A DNA stretch of 64,000 bases from contig NZ_QNVJ01000054.1 of assembly GCF_003350345.1 (NCBI RefSeq), positions 91,967 to 155,966 of the forward strand, in the 5' to 3' direction. Below, piece by piece: positions 28,380 through 36,670 of this stretch. This DNA comes from Alkalilacustris brevis. Its GTDB lineage: Bacteria; Pseudomonadota; Alphaproteobacteria; Rhodobacterales; Rhodobacteraceae. Position 1 is the first letter of the stretch; each line of letters opens with the position of its first letter. Below the pieces are notes generated by a model that ran no database searches, was not told the DNA's origin, and worked only from the letters and a program-made list of their open reading frames with translations. A program made the position numbers and the translations under genes.

Positions 28380-30110
28380 TTACATGAAGCCGGCCAGCAC
28401 CAGGATCAGCACGAGCGCCGCCAGCCCGCTCCATCGCCACTGCCCCAGCGCGGCCTCCAGACGGGCGACAAGCTGGCCCGTCTGGTTGCCAAGGCTTCGC
28501 GGCAAGGGGCTGGTGACTGTCTTTTGCGCAAGGCTTCTGCGCGCGGTGTCAGCGCGCTCGGCCTGCCTGATCGTGGTCAGCACCGCCCGCTCGAGCATTG
28601 GCGCCAGATCTCCGGTGGGCAGACGCGGCATGACCAGCCCACGCCAATTTGCCAGAAGGCCAGCAGCCAGCCCGGTGGCCACGGGCCAGGCAGCGGCCAA
28701 CAGGGTGGTGCCCCGCCACGGGTAGTCGGGGCCAAGCCCTCCGGACCAGTCCGACCAAAGCCCCCAGGGCAACAGCACCGCGCCAAGGCTCAGCGCCAGC
28801 ACCGGCGCCCAAAGCCTCCAGTCGGACCGCCCGGCACTGTGCTTTCCCTCGGGCGTTGCTTCCCGCGACAGCCGGATCAGGAACCAGCCCAGCAGCAATG
28901 TCGTGGTGATCCCCGAAATCGTCATCAGCATTTCGGCGGTGGCGCCTGCACCACCGGCCAGCACCGGCTTGCCAGCCGCCTTGACCAGCGCGCCGCCACT
29001 CAGCGGCGCACCCGCGACCGAAAGCGCGGCCAGCGCCGCAAGGCCCAAGGCAGCAACACGCCGACCGCCAGCCGCGCCTGCGACCACACCCACCGACAGG
29101 AACAAGGCCGCCTTGGCCAGCCCATGATGAAAGGCGTAGAAACCTGCCTGCTCCATCCCGCTGCCCGCCGTCAGTGCCGCACCGATCAGCGCCATCACCA
29201 GCCCCATCTGGCTGATCGTGGAATAGGCCAGGATCGCCTTGGGATTGGCCTGGCTCAGCCCGTAGAGCGCCGCGGCGAAGGCCCCGAACAGCCCCGCCGT
29301 CACCAGCACCCCGGCCAGGCCCGTGCCCGGCGGCAGGAACAGGATCAGCCCGATGACCCCGGCCTTGACGATCGCCCCCGACAGGACCGCCGAAGCCGGC
29401 GTCGGTGCGACCGGATGCGCCAGCGGCAGCCAGATATGCAGCGGCACGAGCCCCGCTTTCAGCCCGAAGCCTGCCAGCAGCAGCCATCCCGCCAGCCCGC
29501 CCAGCGGCGCCTGGGGCAGGGCCGCGCGCATATCCTCGATGCGCAGGGTATCGGCAGCGGCAGCACCGATGGTGAACCCCGCCAGCAGGCAGGCCTCGCC
29601 CAGCACAGCCAGCGTCAAATAGATACGCCCGGCGCGCAGGGCCTCTTTGCTCGCCGCCTCGACCACCAGAACATAGGCCGCGAGCGACACTGCGGCAAAG
29701 GCCACATAGAAGGTGATGATGTCCTGCGCCAGAAACACCCCCAGATTGCCTGCCAGCGTCAGGCACCAGAAGCCGGTGAATACAGCGGGGCGGCGCGCGC
29801 TGCGCATGTAGGCCACCGCATATACCCCCGCCGCCAGCCACAGAAACGCTGTCATCCCCAACAGCAACATCCCCAGCGGCGGCTGGCCCAGCACCACGCC
29901 GAGCAGAACGAACCCCACCACAGTCTCGGCCCCGCTACCGGCCCCTGTCATTGCCACCAGCGCCAGCAGCAGCGCAGGCAGCGGCGCAAGCGGCAGCAGT
30001 GTGATTGCGTGGGTGCGGATCGCAGGCAAGGCCGCCGCCAGACCCAGCACAAGCGGCCAGATCAGCGCGATCAGCGGCAGCACAGGGCCATCAAGCACAA
30101 GGGGTGTCAC
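28380..30110 (-). CDS. Mrp-type antiporter subunit, third antiporter-like (NuoL/M/N family) protein
   Basis: A 576-residue membrane protein, last gene of the Mrp operon. The start is a GTG at 30110 overlapping the previous stop (GTGA). The family core is clear: lysine in GFGLKAGLVPLHIWLPLAHP and a second in FHHGLAKAALFLSVG. In the fifth helix, however, the usual FFELL pattern reads FAAVS, so the conserved glutamate is alanine (A139). The last 80 residues form a charged amphipathic region and a final helix, WSGLAALVLILVLAGFM, resembling the lateral tail of NuoL. Its ion-moving ability is doubtful. Confidence 0.82.
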   Translation of the reverse strand: MTPLVLDGPVLPLIALIWPLVLGLAAALPAIRTHAITLLPLAPLPALLLALVAMTGAGSGAETVVGFVLLGVVLGQPPLGMLLLGMTAFLWLAAGVYAVAYMRSARRPAVFTGFWCLTLAGNLGVFLAQDIITFYVAFAAVSLAAYVLVVEAASKEALRAGRIYLTLAVLGEACLLAGFTIGAAAADTLRIEDMRAALPQAPLGGLAGWLLLAGFGLKAGLVPLHIWLPLAHPVAPTPASAVLSGAIVKAGVIGLILFLPPGTGLAGVLVTAGLFGAFAAALYGLSQANPKAILAYSTISQMGLVMALIGAALTAGSGMEQAGFYAFHHGLAKAALFLSVGVVAGAAGGRRVAALGLAALAALSVAGAPLSGGALVKAAGKPVLAGGAGATAEMLMTISGITTTLLLGWFLIRLSREATPEGKHSAGRSDWRLWAPVLALSLGAVLLPWGLWSDWSGGLGPDYPWRGTTLLAAAWPVATGLAAGLLANWRGLVMPRLPTGDLAPMLERAVLTTIRQAERADTARRSLAQKTVTSPLPRSLGNQTGQLVARLEAALGQWRWSGLAALVLILVLAGFM

Positions 30111-31579
30111 GGCAGATACTCCCTTTCGACGATCAGGGTGGCCCAGGCCAGCGGGCTGAACGCGCTGGCGGCAAACAGCCCCACGGCCAGCGCCGCCGCC
30201 GCAGTAATGACCGGCGGCCAGAGGATACCCGGCGGCGTCGCCCTCGGGCCGGAGCTGCCCCCTTCGACCGGCACGGGCCGAAACCAGATCCGGTAGAGCA
30301 GCGGCAGGAAATAGGCCGAGTTGAGCAGCGACGATGCCACCAGCACCGCCACCACCCAGGCCGCGCCCGATTGCACACCGCCAACGCCCAGGTAGAATTT
30401 AGAAACGAACCCGGCCATCGGCGGTATCCCGATCATGCCCAGCGCGCCCAGCGAAAAGCACAGCGACGTCAGCGGCATCCGCGCCCCTATCCCGTCAAGC
30501 TGGCGGATCTCGGAAATGTCGGCGCATTCCTGATAGACCCCGGCGCAGAAGAACAGCGTGATCTTCATCAGCCCCTGATGCACCAGGTGCACCAGCCCGC
30601 CGATCACCGCGAAGGGCCCCGCCAACGCTGCGCCCAGCACGATATAGGCGACCTGGCTGACGGTCGAAAACGCCAGCCGCTTCTTGACCTCGGTTTGCTG
30701 CAACGCCCTGAGCGAGCCCCAGATGATCGTGACCGCCGCCAGCGCGGCCAGGACGATGCCCACGCGCAATTCCTCGACCAGCGCGATGCCGAAGACATCA
30801 TAGATGACCCGCACGATGCCGAAGGCCCCGGCCTTGACCACCGCCACCGCGTGCAGCAGCGCACTGACCGGCGCGGGCGCGGCCATGGCTGCGGGCAGCC
30901 AGCCATGCAGCGGCACCAGCGCGGCCTTGACCCCAAGCCCGGCGATGAACAGCGCGAAGATCATGCGCAGGCTGGCATCGCCATGCGCGCGCAGGTCGGC
31001 AGGCAGGGCGAATTCGATCGGGCCGGTCGCGCTTTCCAGCCAGAGTATCGCCACCAGAAGTGCAGCGCTGCCGGGCAGCGAAAACGTCAGGTAGCTGCGT
31101 CCTGCCGCCAGCGAGGCGCGATCCTGCTTGTGGATGACCAGCGGCCATGTGGACAGCGTGAGAAGCTCGTAGAAGATGAAAAAGCTGATCAGGTTGCCTG
31201 CCATCGCCAGCCCCGTGGTGGCCGCCACGCAAAGGCTGAAGAAGCCGAAAAAGCGCGAAAGCTCGGGCTTGGTGCCGAAATAGGCAATGGCGTAGATCGT
31301 GGTCAGCAGCCACAGAAAAGCCGAGAGCGTCACGAACAGCAGCGAAAGCGCATCGATGCGCAACAACAGGTCCAGCCCCGGCGCAAGCGGCAGCCGCATC
31401 TCGTAGATCGTGCCTTGCGCGACCTCGCCCAGCATGAAGGCCACCATCCCCAGCTTGAGCAACGCGCAGCCAAGGTTCAGCGCATTGCGGGTGCCATGGG
31501 CGGTCTGCGGCAGAAAAAACGTCACTAAAGATGCGATCAATGACGAAAACAGGATCAAAACCGGAAGCGCCGCGGTCAT
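30107..31579 (-). CDS. Mrp-type antiporter subunit D-like, second copy
   Basis: A 490-residue member of the NuoL/M/N antiporter family with about 14 membrane helices. Key residues are retained: E138 in FFIFYELLTLS, lysine in GLGVKAALVPLHGWLP, and a lysine in VHQGLMKITLFFCAG. The HGWLPAAMAAPAPVSALLHA stretch is the classical MrpA/MrpD signature. It overlaps both neighbours by four bases (ATGA, GTGA). Of the three antiporter-like subunits this one is nearest to the MrpA N-terminal module by eye, but that needs an alignment. Confidence 0.86.
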   Translation of the reverse strand: MTAALPVLILFSSLIASLVTFFLPQTAHGTRNALNLGCALLKLGMVAFMLGEVAQGTIYEMRLPLAPGLDLLLRIDALSLLFVTLSAFLWLLTTIYAIAYFGTKPELSRFFGFFSLCVAATTGLAMAGNLISFFIFYELLTLSTWPLVIHKQDRASLAAGRSYLTFSLPGSAALLVAILWLESATGPIEFALPADLRAHGDASLRMIFALFIAGLGVKAALVPLHGWLPAAMAAPAPVSALLHAVAVVKAGAFGIVRVIYDVFGIALVEELRVGIVLAALAAVTIIWGSLRALQQTEVKKRLAFSTVSQVAYIVLGAALAGPFAVIGGLVHLVHQGLMKITLFFCAGVYQECADISEIRQLDGIGARMPLTSLCFSLGALGMIGIPPMAGFVSKFYLGVGGVQSGAAWVVAVLVASSLLNSAYFLPLLYRIWFRPVPVEGGSSGPRATPPGILWPPVITAAAALAVGLFAASAFSPLAWATLIVEREYLP

Positions 31580-33099
31580 TCCAGCCCCTCCGCCGCGGCC
31601 TCTGGTCGGCCGATCTGGAGAAACTCGAACGGCGCGGCCGAGGCCAGGCCCAGCAGGATGGCTGCCGCAGCCAGGACCAGAGGCACCAGTTGCGCCGCCC
31701 GCGTGATCGCCGTCAGCCCCTCGGGCATGTCGCGGGCGAAGGTCAGCACCAGCGGGCGATAGAGATAAATGGCGGCCAGCAGCCCGCCCAGCACCAGCAC
31801 CGCGGCCCAGATGACCTGCCCCGAGGCAAAGGCCGCCGTCAGCATCAGGTACTTGGCCGTGAATGCGCCCGAGGGAGGAAGGCCCATCAGCACGATCGCC
31901 GAAAGACCGAAGGCGAAGGCGGCAATCGGCGTGGCCTTGGCCATGCCGCGCAGCCCGTTGAGCCGGTCATGCCCGGCGGCAGTTATCCACAGGCCCGCGC
32001 ATAGAAACATCGACGCCTTGGCCAGCGCGTGGCTGAGCGCATGGAACATCGCCCCCGTCCATGCCCCCGCGGCCCAGGGCTGCGCGGCCGAGTCGCCCCC
32101 GGCCAGCGGAAAAATCAGGAACAGATACCCAAGCTGCGCCACGGTTGAATACGCGATGATCTGCTTCAGGCGCTCCTGCCGCAGCGCCATGATGCCACCA
32201 TAGAACACCGCCACCGCGCCCAGGCTGGCCAGCACCAGCGGCATGGCCGGGTCTGTCATGTCGGGCAACGCCCCGAACCAGACCTGCACGAGGATGAAGA
32301 AAGAGGCCTTGGGCACCAGCCCCGACAAGAGCGCCGAGGCCGGCGCGGGCGCCCCGGCATGGGCAGGCGGCAGCCAGGCATGAAAGGGAAAAAGCGCGGT
32401 CTTGACCGCCAGCCCCGCGGTGATCAGCGCCGCCGCCATGTGGTCGGGCAGGCCTGCGGGCGTGCGCGCGGCCAGCAGCACCGTGTCGAGCGTGCCATGC
32501 GCGGCATACAGCAGCGCGGCCCCGAGCAGGTAAAGCAGCGAGCCCATCAGCGCGAACACCATGTAGCGCAACGCGGCGGCGATGGTCTCGGGCTTGCGCT
32601 CGATCGCGACAAGGGCGATGGCGGCAAGGCTCAGTAGTTCCAGCCCTACATAGAGGTTGAACAGGTCGCGCGACAGGAAGATCGCGTTGAGCGCGCCCCA
32701 CAGCAGCAGCACCAGCGGCCAGAAGGCAAAGCCCGCGCGGGTCTCGGCGGGCGGGTCGCTGCTGGGGCCGAAACGGTGCAGCCCCTGCAGCATGACGCCG
32801 CCCAAGACCAGCCAGCTCATGCACAGGAAAGCGCCCGCAAGCCCGTCGGCGCGCAGCACGATCCCCAGCGGCGGCGCCCAGCCGCCCAGCGCCATGAGCA
32901 CCGGCGCACCGTCTCGCGCGACGGAGAACACCACCACCGCCAGCGCGGCCCCGGTAGCGCCCAGCGTGGCCAGCGCGACCGCACCACCGCGCCGCCCGGC
33001 CACCACCGCCAGCAGTGCCCCGAGCAGCGGCAGCGCCACGACAAGTGCCAGCGCCAGCGACACCAGCGCCGGGGGTGTCATCGCAGCCGTGGCGGTCAT
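31576..33099 (-). CDS. Mrp-type antiporter subunit D
   Basis: A 507-residue proton-translocating subunit of the NuoL/M/N family. It has E154 in LYVGLELLSLAA, a lysine in GLAVKTALFPFHAWLPPAHA, and a lysine in SHALAKASMFLCAG. The order directly behind MrpC and the PPAHAGAPAPASALLSG motif identify it as MrpD-like. It overlaps mrpC (ATGA) and the next antiporter-like gene. It sits in the inner membrane and would exchange Na+ or K+ against H+. Confidence 0.87.
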   Translation of the reverse strand: MTATAAMTPPALVSLALALVVALPLLGALLAVVAGRRGGAVALATLGATGAALAVVVFSVARDGAPVLMALGGWAPPLGIVLRADGLAGAFLCMSWLVLGGVMLQGLHRFGPSSDPPAETRAGFAFWPLVLLLWGALNAIFLSRDLFNLYVGLELLSLAAIALVAIERKPETIAAALRYMVFALMGSLLYLLGAALLYAAHGTLDTVLLAARTPAGLPDHMAAALITAGLAVKTALFPFHAWLPPAHAGAPAPASALLSGLVPKASFFILVQVWFGALPDMTDPAMPLVLASLGAVAVFYGGIMALRQERLKQIIAYSTVAQLGYLFLIFPLAGGDSAAQPWAAGAWTGAMFHALSHALAKASMFLCAGLWITAAGHDRLNGLRGMAKATPIAAFAFGLSAIVLMGLPPSGAFTAKYLMLTAAFASGQVIWAAVLVLGGLLAAIYLYRPLVLTFARDMPEGLTAITRAAQLVPLVLAAAAILLGLASAAPFEFLQIGRPEAAAEGLE

Positions 33100-33446
33100 G
33101 CGGGGCCATCCTTGCCAGCGGGGGTTTCCCGAGGCTCATCCTCGGGAAGCCGGTCGTGGCCGCCGCCGGCCTTGGCATGGGCCACCACCAGCGCCACGGC
33201 CAGCGCCGTGGCCGACAGGGCGACCACGATCCCGGTGATGATCATGGCCTGCGGGACCGGGTCGGTGGCGATGCCGTCGCGCGCCCCGCGCGCCGCCGCC
33301 GCGCCGAAATACAAGAACACGCCCGAGCCGATCACATTGAACGCAAGCACCCTGCGCAAAAGTCCGCGCCTTGTGACGAACCCATAAAGCCCCAGCCCCA
33401 CCAGCGCCGCGCCGCACAGCCCGTATATCGTTGCCGGTGCGATCAT
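33096..33446 (-). CDS. mrpC: Mrp-type antiporter subunit C (NuoK-like)
   Basis: A 116-residue protein with three membrane helices, homologous to complex I subunit NuoK. The stretch DPVPQAMIITGIVVALSATA is the MrpC signature. A hydrophilic tail of about 22 residues (HDRLPEDEPRETPAGKDG) follows the last helix. It overlaps both neighbours by four bases within the eight-gene operon. Confidence 0.88.
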   Translation of the reverse strand: MIAPATIYGLCGAALVGLGLYGFVTRRGLLRRVLAFNVIGSGVFLYFGAAAARGARDGIATDPVPQAMIITGIVVALSATALAVALVVAHAKAGGGHDRLPEDEPRETPAGKDGPA

Positions 33447-34390
33447 GGGGCCTGCTCCGCGTTTTCGGGCGGGCCGAGCACCAGCGCGGCCAGGGTGATC
33501 GCGATGGACAGCGTCAGCGTGACCTCGATGGTGACGATCAGCGCCTTGGCGTGATCGGGCGGCAAGGTCAGGAAAGCCCCCGCTGCCACACCGGCCAGCC
33601 CCACCGCCAGGAACACCACAGGCCCCGCAACCAGCGCCGCCCGCAGCCAGGTCGCGCTGACATGCGGCGCGCGCACCACCCCGGCCATCGCCACCAGCAG
33701 CCAGACGGCGGCCAGCACTGTGCCGCCCTGAAAGGCGCCGCCCGGCTGGCTGGCCCCGGCCCAGACCAGATAGACCCCGACCAGAAGGCCCATCGGCGGC
33801 AGCACCCGGCCAAAGCTGGCCAGCACCCCGCCGGGCCTTGTGTGGTGGCGCAGCCCCGGCCGGCCACCCCAGGCCGCATCATCGGCCAGCGCCCAGACCC
33901 CGATCAGCGCCGCCAGCAGAACGATGCTTTCCAGCAGTGTATCCCAGGCGCGAAAGTTCAGCAGAACTGCGGTAACAGGGTTCTCGCTGCCCGATTGCGC
34001 GAGGTTTGCCGCCACGGCCTGTTGCAGCCCGCCCGGCTCGGGCAGCGCCAGAAAGGCCCAGCCCAGCCCCAGCGTCACGCCAACGGCGGCGATTGCGGTC
34101 AATGCTTCGGCCAGCCCAAAGCCCGGCTCGGTATGCGCTGCGGCATCAAGCCTTGCCATCGCCCCAAGCAGCAAGACCCCGGTCAGCCCCGCGCCAATGG
34201 CGGCCTCTGCCAGCGCGACATCGGTTGCGCCGAGGCGCAGCCAGGCGATCGCGGCGAACACGCCATAGACGATGAAGAAGATCACCGCCCCGAACAGCGG
34301 CTGGCGGCTGAGAGCGGCCAGCGCCGCACTCAGCAAAAGTGCGCAAAGGATCAGGTCAAAGGCGATGTCGGCCAGGGCAACAGCGGTCAT
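33443..34390 (-). CDS. Fusion of MbhD-like, MbhE-like and MrpB domains
   Basis: A 315-residue membrane protein with three parts. Residues 9-78 are the MbhD/DUF4040 helices (GAVIFFIVYGVFAAIAWLRL, then GATDVALAEAAIGAGLTG). Residues 93-168 match the MbhE part that normally ends MrpA (ENPVTAVLLNFRAWDTLLES). Residues from about 193 are MrpB/MnhB (PPMGLLVGVYLVWAG, then SQPGGAFQGG). In ordinary Mrp systems the first two parts are the C-terminus of the large MrpA. Here they are joined to MrpB, and the antiporter half of MrpA is a separate gene. Confidence 0.85.
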   Translation of the reverse strand: MTAVALADIAFDLILCALLLSAALAALSRQPLFGAVIFFIVYGVFAAIAWLRLGATDVALAEAAIGAGLTGVLLLGAMARLDAAAHTEPGFGLAEALTAIAAVGVTLGLGWAFLALPEPGGLQQAVAANLAQSGSENPVTAVLLNFRAWDTLLESIVLLAALIGVWALADDAAWGGRPGLRHHTRPGGVLASFGRVLPPMGLLVGVYLVWAGASQPGGAFQGGTVLAAVWLLVAMAGVVRAPHVSATWLRAALVAGPVVFLAVGLAGVAAGAFLTLPPDHAKALIVTIEVTLTLSIAITLAALVLGPPENAEQAP

Positions 34391-34689
34391 GGCGCCTGCC
34401 GTTCGGATGGTGTGGATTTGCGCCGCAGCGCGCTGCGTGCGACCAGTTGTGCGCTGGTGCCGGCAGCGATCAGAGCAAAGGCCCAGATCAACACCAGCTT
34501 GCCCAGCACGTTCCAGTCATCGGCTTGCAGCGCCAGCCCCAGGACGATGAATCCCAATCCCAGATTGTCGGCCTTGGTCAACGCGTGCAAGCGGCTGAAG
34601 GTGTCAGGCAGCCGGATCAGCCCCAGCGTGCCCGCCAGGAAGAACACCAGCCCCAGCCCGACCAGCATGGCGGTGAGCGGCTCAGTCAT
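34387..34689 (-). CDS. mrpG: Mrp-type antiporter subunit G
   Basis: A 100-residue membrane protein with three helices. The family motif is GTLGLIRLPDTFSRLHALTK followed by ADNLGLGFIVLG. It overlaps MrpF (8 bases) and the fusion subunit (4 bases). Confidence 0.92.
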   Translation of the reverse strand: MTEPLTAMLVGLGLVFFLAGTLGLIRLPDTFSRLHALTKADNLGLGFIVLGLALQADDWNVLGKLVLIWAFALIAAGTSAQLVARSALRRKSTPSERQAP

Positions 34690-34981
34690 CGGCGCTCTCC
34701 TCTTCCGGGTCGCCGCGCCCGCCGCTGCTTTCGGCCTTCACAAACGCTACGGCGGCAAAAGCGGCAAGCAGCGCCAGCACCAGCGCCACATCGACCATCC
34801 CCCAATCGTTTGCAGCAGCCAGCAGCAGCACCACCGCCACGCCGCCGGTGCCGACAAGCTGCGCGGCCATCATCCGGTCAGCCGGTGCTGGCCCGTGCCA
34901 GACGCGCCAGAGCGCGCCCGCCAGCGCCAGCAGCGCGATCGCCGCCGCAAAGGTCAGCCATGCGGTCAGCCACCCGCTCAT
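34682..34981 (-). CDS. mrpF: Mrp-type antiporter subunit F
   Basis: A 99-residue protein with three membrane helices. The conserved segment is WRVWHGPAPADRMMAAQLVG, where RxxxGPxxxDRxxA is the MrpF hallmark. The start at ATG 34981 (MSGWLTAW) overlaps the stop of mrpE (ATGA); the frame stays open upstream but only as antisense noise within mrpE. An acidic tail (GDPEEESADD) ends it. Confidence 0.9.
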   Translation of the reverse strand: MSGWLTAWLTFAAAIALLALAGALWRVWHGPAPADRMMAAQLVGTGGVAVVLLLAAANDWGMVDVALVLALLAAFAAVAFVKAESSGGRGDPEEESADD

Positions 34982-35451
34982 GATCGCGGCTCGCCGGGCG
35001 CAGCCGCCAGCAACGTGGCGATACGGGCCTCTTCCACATGCACCGCATCGGCCGTGTGTTGGCGCGTATCGAGCACATGCACCAGCAGCATCGGGCCATC
35101 GCTGCCGGCGACCAGGGTGCCGGGCATCAGCGACAGTTCGGCGCCCAGCGCGACCTTGCCGCCATCCGACAGGTTGACCGGCTCCTTGATCCAGCCGGGG
35201 CGAATGGGCAGTGCGGGATGAAAGACACGCCAGGCGACGTCGACGCCACCCAGCAACGACCGCCACAAAAAGCCCGGTAAAAACAAAAGCATCCGGTAAA
35301 GTCGCACCCCCCCGGACGCCGGCAGCAGCCGCAGGCTTATCCATGTGGCAACCGGCACCACCAGCAGACCGACAAGCAACGCATCGCCCCCCGCGCCCGC
35401 AAGCACCAGCCAGACCGCAGCCAGGAGTGCGCCGCGCTTGAGCACGAGCAT
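34978..35451 (-). CDS. mrpE: Mrp-type antiporter subunit E
   Basis: First gene of the Mrp operon, 157 residues with two N-terminal membrane helices and a cytoplasmic part. It carries the family segment VNLSDGGKVALGAELSLMPG followed by GTLVAG and HVLDTR. The start is uncertain: ATG 35451 (MLVLKRGALL) fits the family length, but a GTG at 35496 would add 15 residues and has an AAGG upstream. No clear promoter is seen before it. Confidence 0.85.
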   Translation of the reverse strand: MLVLKRGALLAAVWLVLAGAGGDALLVGLLVVPVATWISLRLLPASGGVRLYRMLLFLPGFLWRSLLGGVDVAWRVFHPALPIRPGWIKEPVNLSDGGKVALGAELSLMPGTLVAGSDGPMLLVHVLDTRQHTADAVHVEEARIATLLAAAPGEPRS

Positions 35452-35633
35452 CAGCACGAGAGGCAGTTCGATGCGGGCGGATCGTTCATTTGGCACGGGC
35501 GTGCGCGGACCTTTCCGGGTTTCAGCGGCTTTCCCGGTAAAGGTAGACCCCCGGCGCGGGGCGACGCAAGCGGCTGCGCCCCGAAGCGGGGGAATGCATT
35601 CCGTCAGGCCGAAACGGGCTGCCGCGCAAACCA

Positions 35634-35663
35634 AAGGCCGCCCCGGAGATCCGGGGCGGCCTT
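35634..35663 (-). terminator. Hairpin terminator of the persulfide-dioxygenase-like gene
   Basis: A perfect 13-bp stem (35634-35646 with 35651-35663) and a 4-base loop lie 30 bases beyond the gene's stop on the minus strand. It is followed there by only a short T-stretch (TTTGG). It also separates this gene from the Mrp operon. Confidence 0.75.
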
Positions 35664-35692
35664 CAGAGTCTCGTCTTGATCGCGCGGGCGGC

Positions 35693-36571
35693 TCAGCGCG
35701 GCTCGAACTTGCCGATCGGCAGCTTGAGGTAGGAATGACCATCGCCTTCCGGCTCGGGCAGGCGACCGCCGCGGATGTTGACCTGAAGCGCGGCCAGCAT
35801 CCGTGCGGGCAGCTTCAGCGTGGCGTCGCGCGCGTCGCGCGTCTGGATGAACTCTTCCTTGGTGATGCCATCCTTGACGTGCTTGTTGCGGGCACGATGC
35901 TCGGCCACGGTGGCCTCGTATTTCGGCTCTTCGCCTTCTTCGGGATAGTCGTGGCCAACAAAAAGCCGCGTGTTGCCCGGCAGGTCGAGGATCTCGCGGA
36001 TCGAGTTCCAAAGCACTTCCGAGGAGCCGCCGGGGAAATCGGCGCGCGAGGTGCCCGATTCCGGATACATCAACGTATCGTGCACGAAGGCCGCATCCCC
36101 CGCGACATAGGTGATCGAGCCAAGCGTATGCCCGGGCGAGAACAGCACCTTGACCTTGATGTTGCCGACCTCGAATTCGTCACCCTCGTGAAACAGCCGA
36201 TCCCACTGGCTGCCATCGGTGGGAAAGTCGTCGGGCAGGTTGTACTTGTCTTTCCAGAGTTTCTGGATGTCGCGCACCTTTTCACCGATCCCGCGCGGCA
36301 CGCCGCCCAGCTTTTCGGCAAGGTAGGGCGCGGCTGAGAAGTGGTCGGCATGGGGGTGGGTGTCGAGCACCCAGACGATCTCGATGCCCTGCTCCTTTAC
36401 ATAGGCAAGGATCTTGTCGGCATCTTCGGTGGTGACGGCACCAGCCTCCGGGTAGAAATTCCACACCGGGTCGACAATCGCGCCTTTCATGGTCTCCGGG
36501 TCATGAAAGACATATTGCAGGCTGCCGGTCGGGCGGTCGAAAAAAGTCTTGACGACGGGCGAATTGGCCAT
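35693..36571 (-). CDS. Metallo-beta-lactamase-fold hydrolase, persulfide dioxygenase-like (Blh/ETHE1 group)
   Basis: Probably oxidises glutathione persulfide or handles related sulfane sulfur. The 292-residue protein has the metal motif THPHADH (H72, H74, D76, H77), a second histidine in FSPGHTLGS, the loop GTSRADFPGG that resembles the ETHE1 substrate loop, and VGHDYPEEGEEP. Blh proteins of this type are commonly controlled by ArsR-type sulfide sensors (BigR/SqrR), but no regulator gene is nearby. A promoter with a palindrome in its spacer lies upstream. Confidence 0.83.
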   Translation of the reverse strand: MANSPVVKTFFDRPTGSLQYVFHDPETMKGAIVDPVWNFYPEAGAVTTEDADKILAYVKEQGIEIVWVLDTHPHADHFSAAPYLAEKLGGVPRGIGEKVRDIQKLWKDKYNLPDDFPTDGSQWDRLFHEGDEFEVGNIKVKVLFSPGHTLGSITYVAGDAAFVHDTLMYPESGTSRADFPGGSSEVLWNSIREILDLPGNTRLFVGHDYPEEGEEPKYEATVAEHRARNKHVKDGITKEEFIQTRDARDATLKLPARMLAALQVNIRGGRLPEPEGDGHSYLKLPIGKFEPR

Positions 36572-36606
36572 GGATTACATTCCTTCTGCTGCATCCGTTG
36601 GCACAA

Positions 36607-36634
36607 CACATAACACAATTCGAATATGTTTCAA
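36607..36634 (-). promoter_or_regulatory. Predicted promoter with palindromic spacer upstream of the Blh-like gene
   Basis: On the minus strand TTGAAA (36634-36629) and TATGTG (36612-36607) are 16 bases apart. The spacer contains the perfect palindrome ATTCGAAT (36618-36625) in an AT-rich patch. A repressor bound there would block the promoter. SqrR-type sulfide sensors use ATTC...GAAT half-sites, but with a spacer that is absent here. Confidence 0.45.
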
Positions 36635-36670
36635 GACCCGGATATCGGCCAAGTCGCATCGGTGGAAAAG

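Noticed and set aside
31983..31991. Exact TTATCCACA DnaA-box sequence.
   Set aside because: A single copy inside an antiporter gene, with no cluster and far from dnaA; expected by chance.
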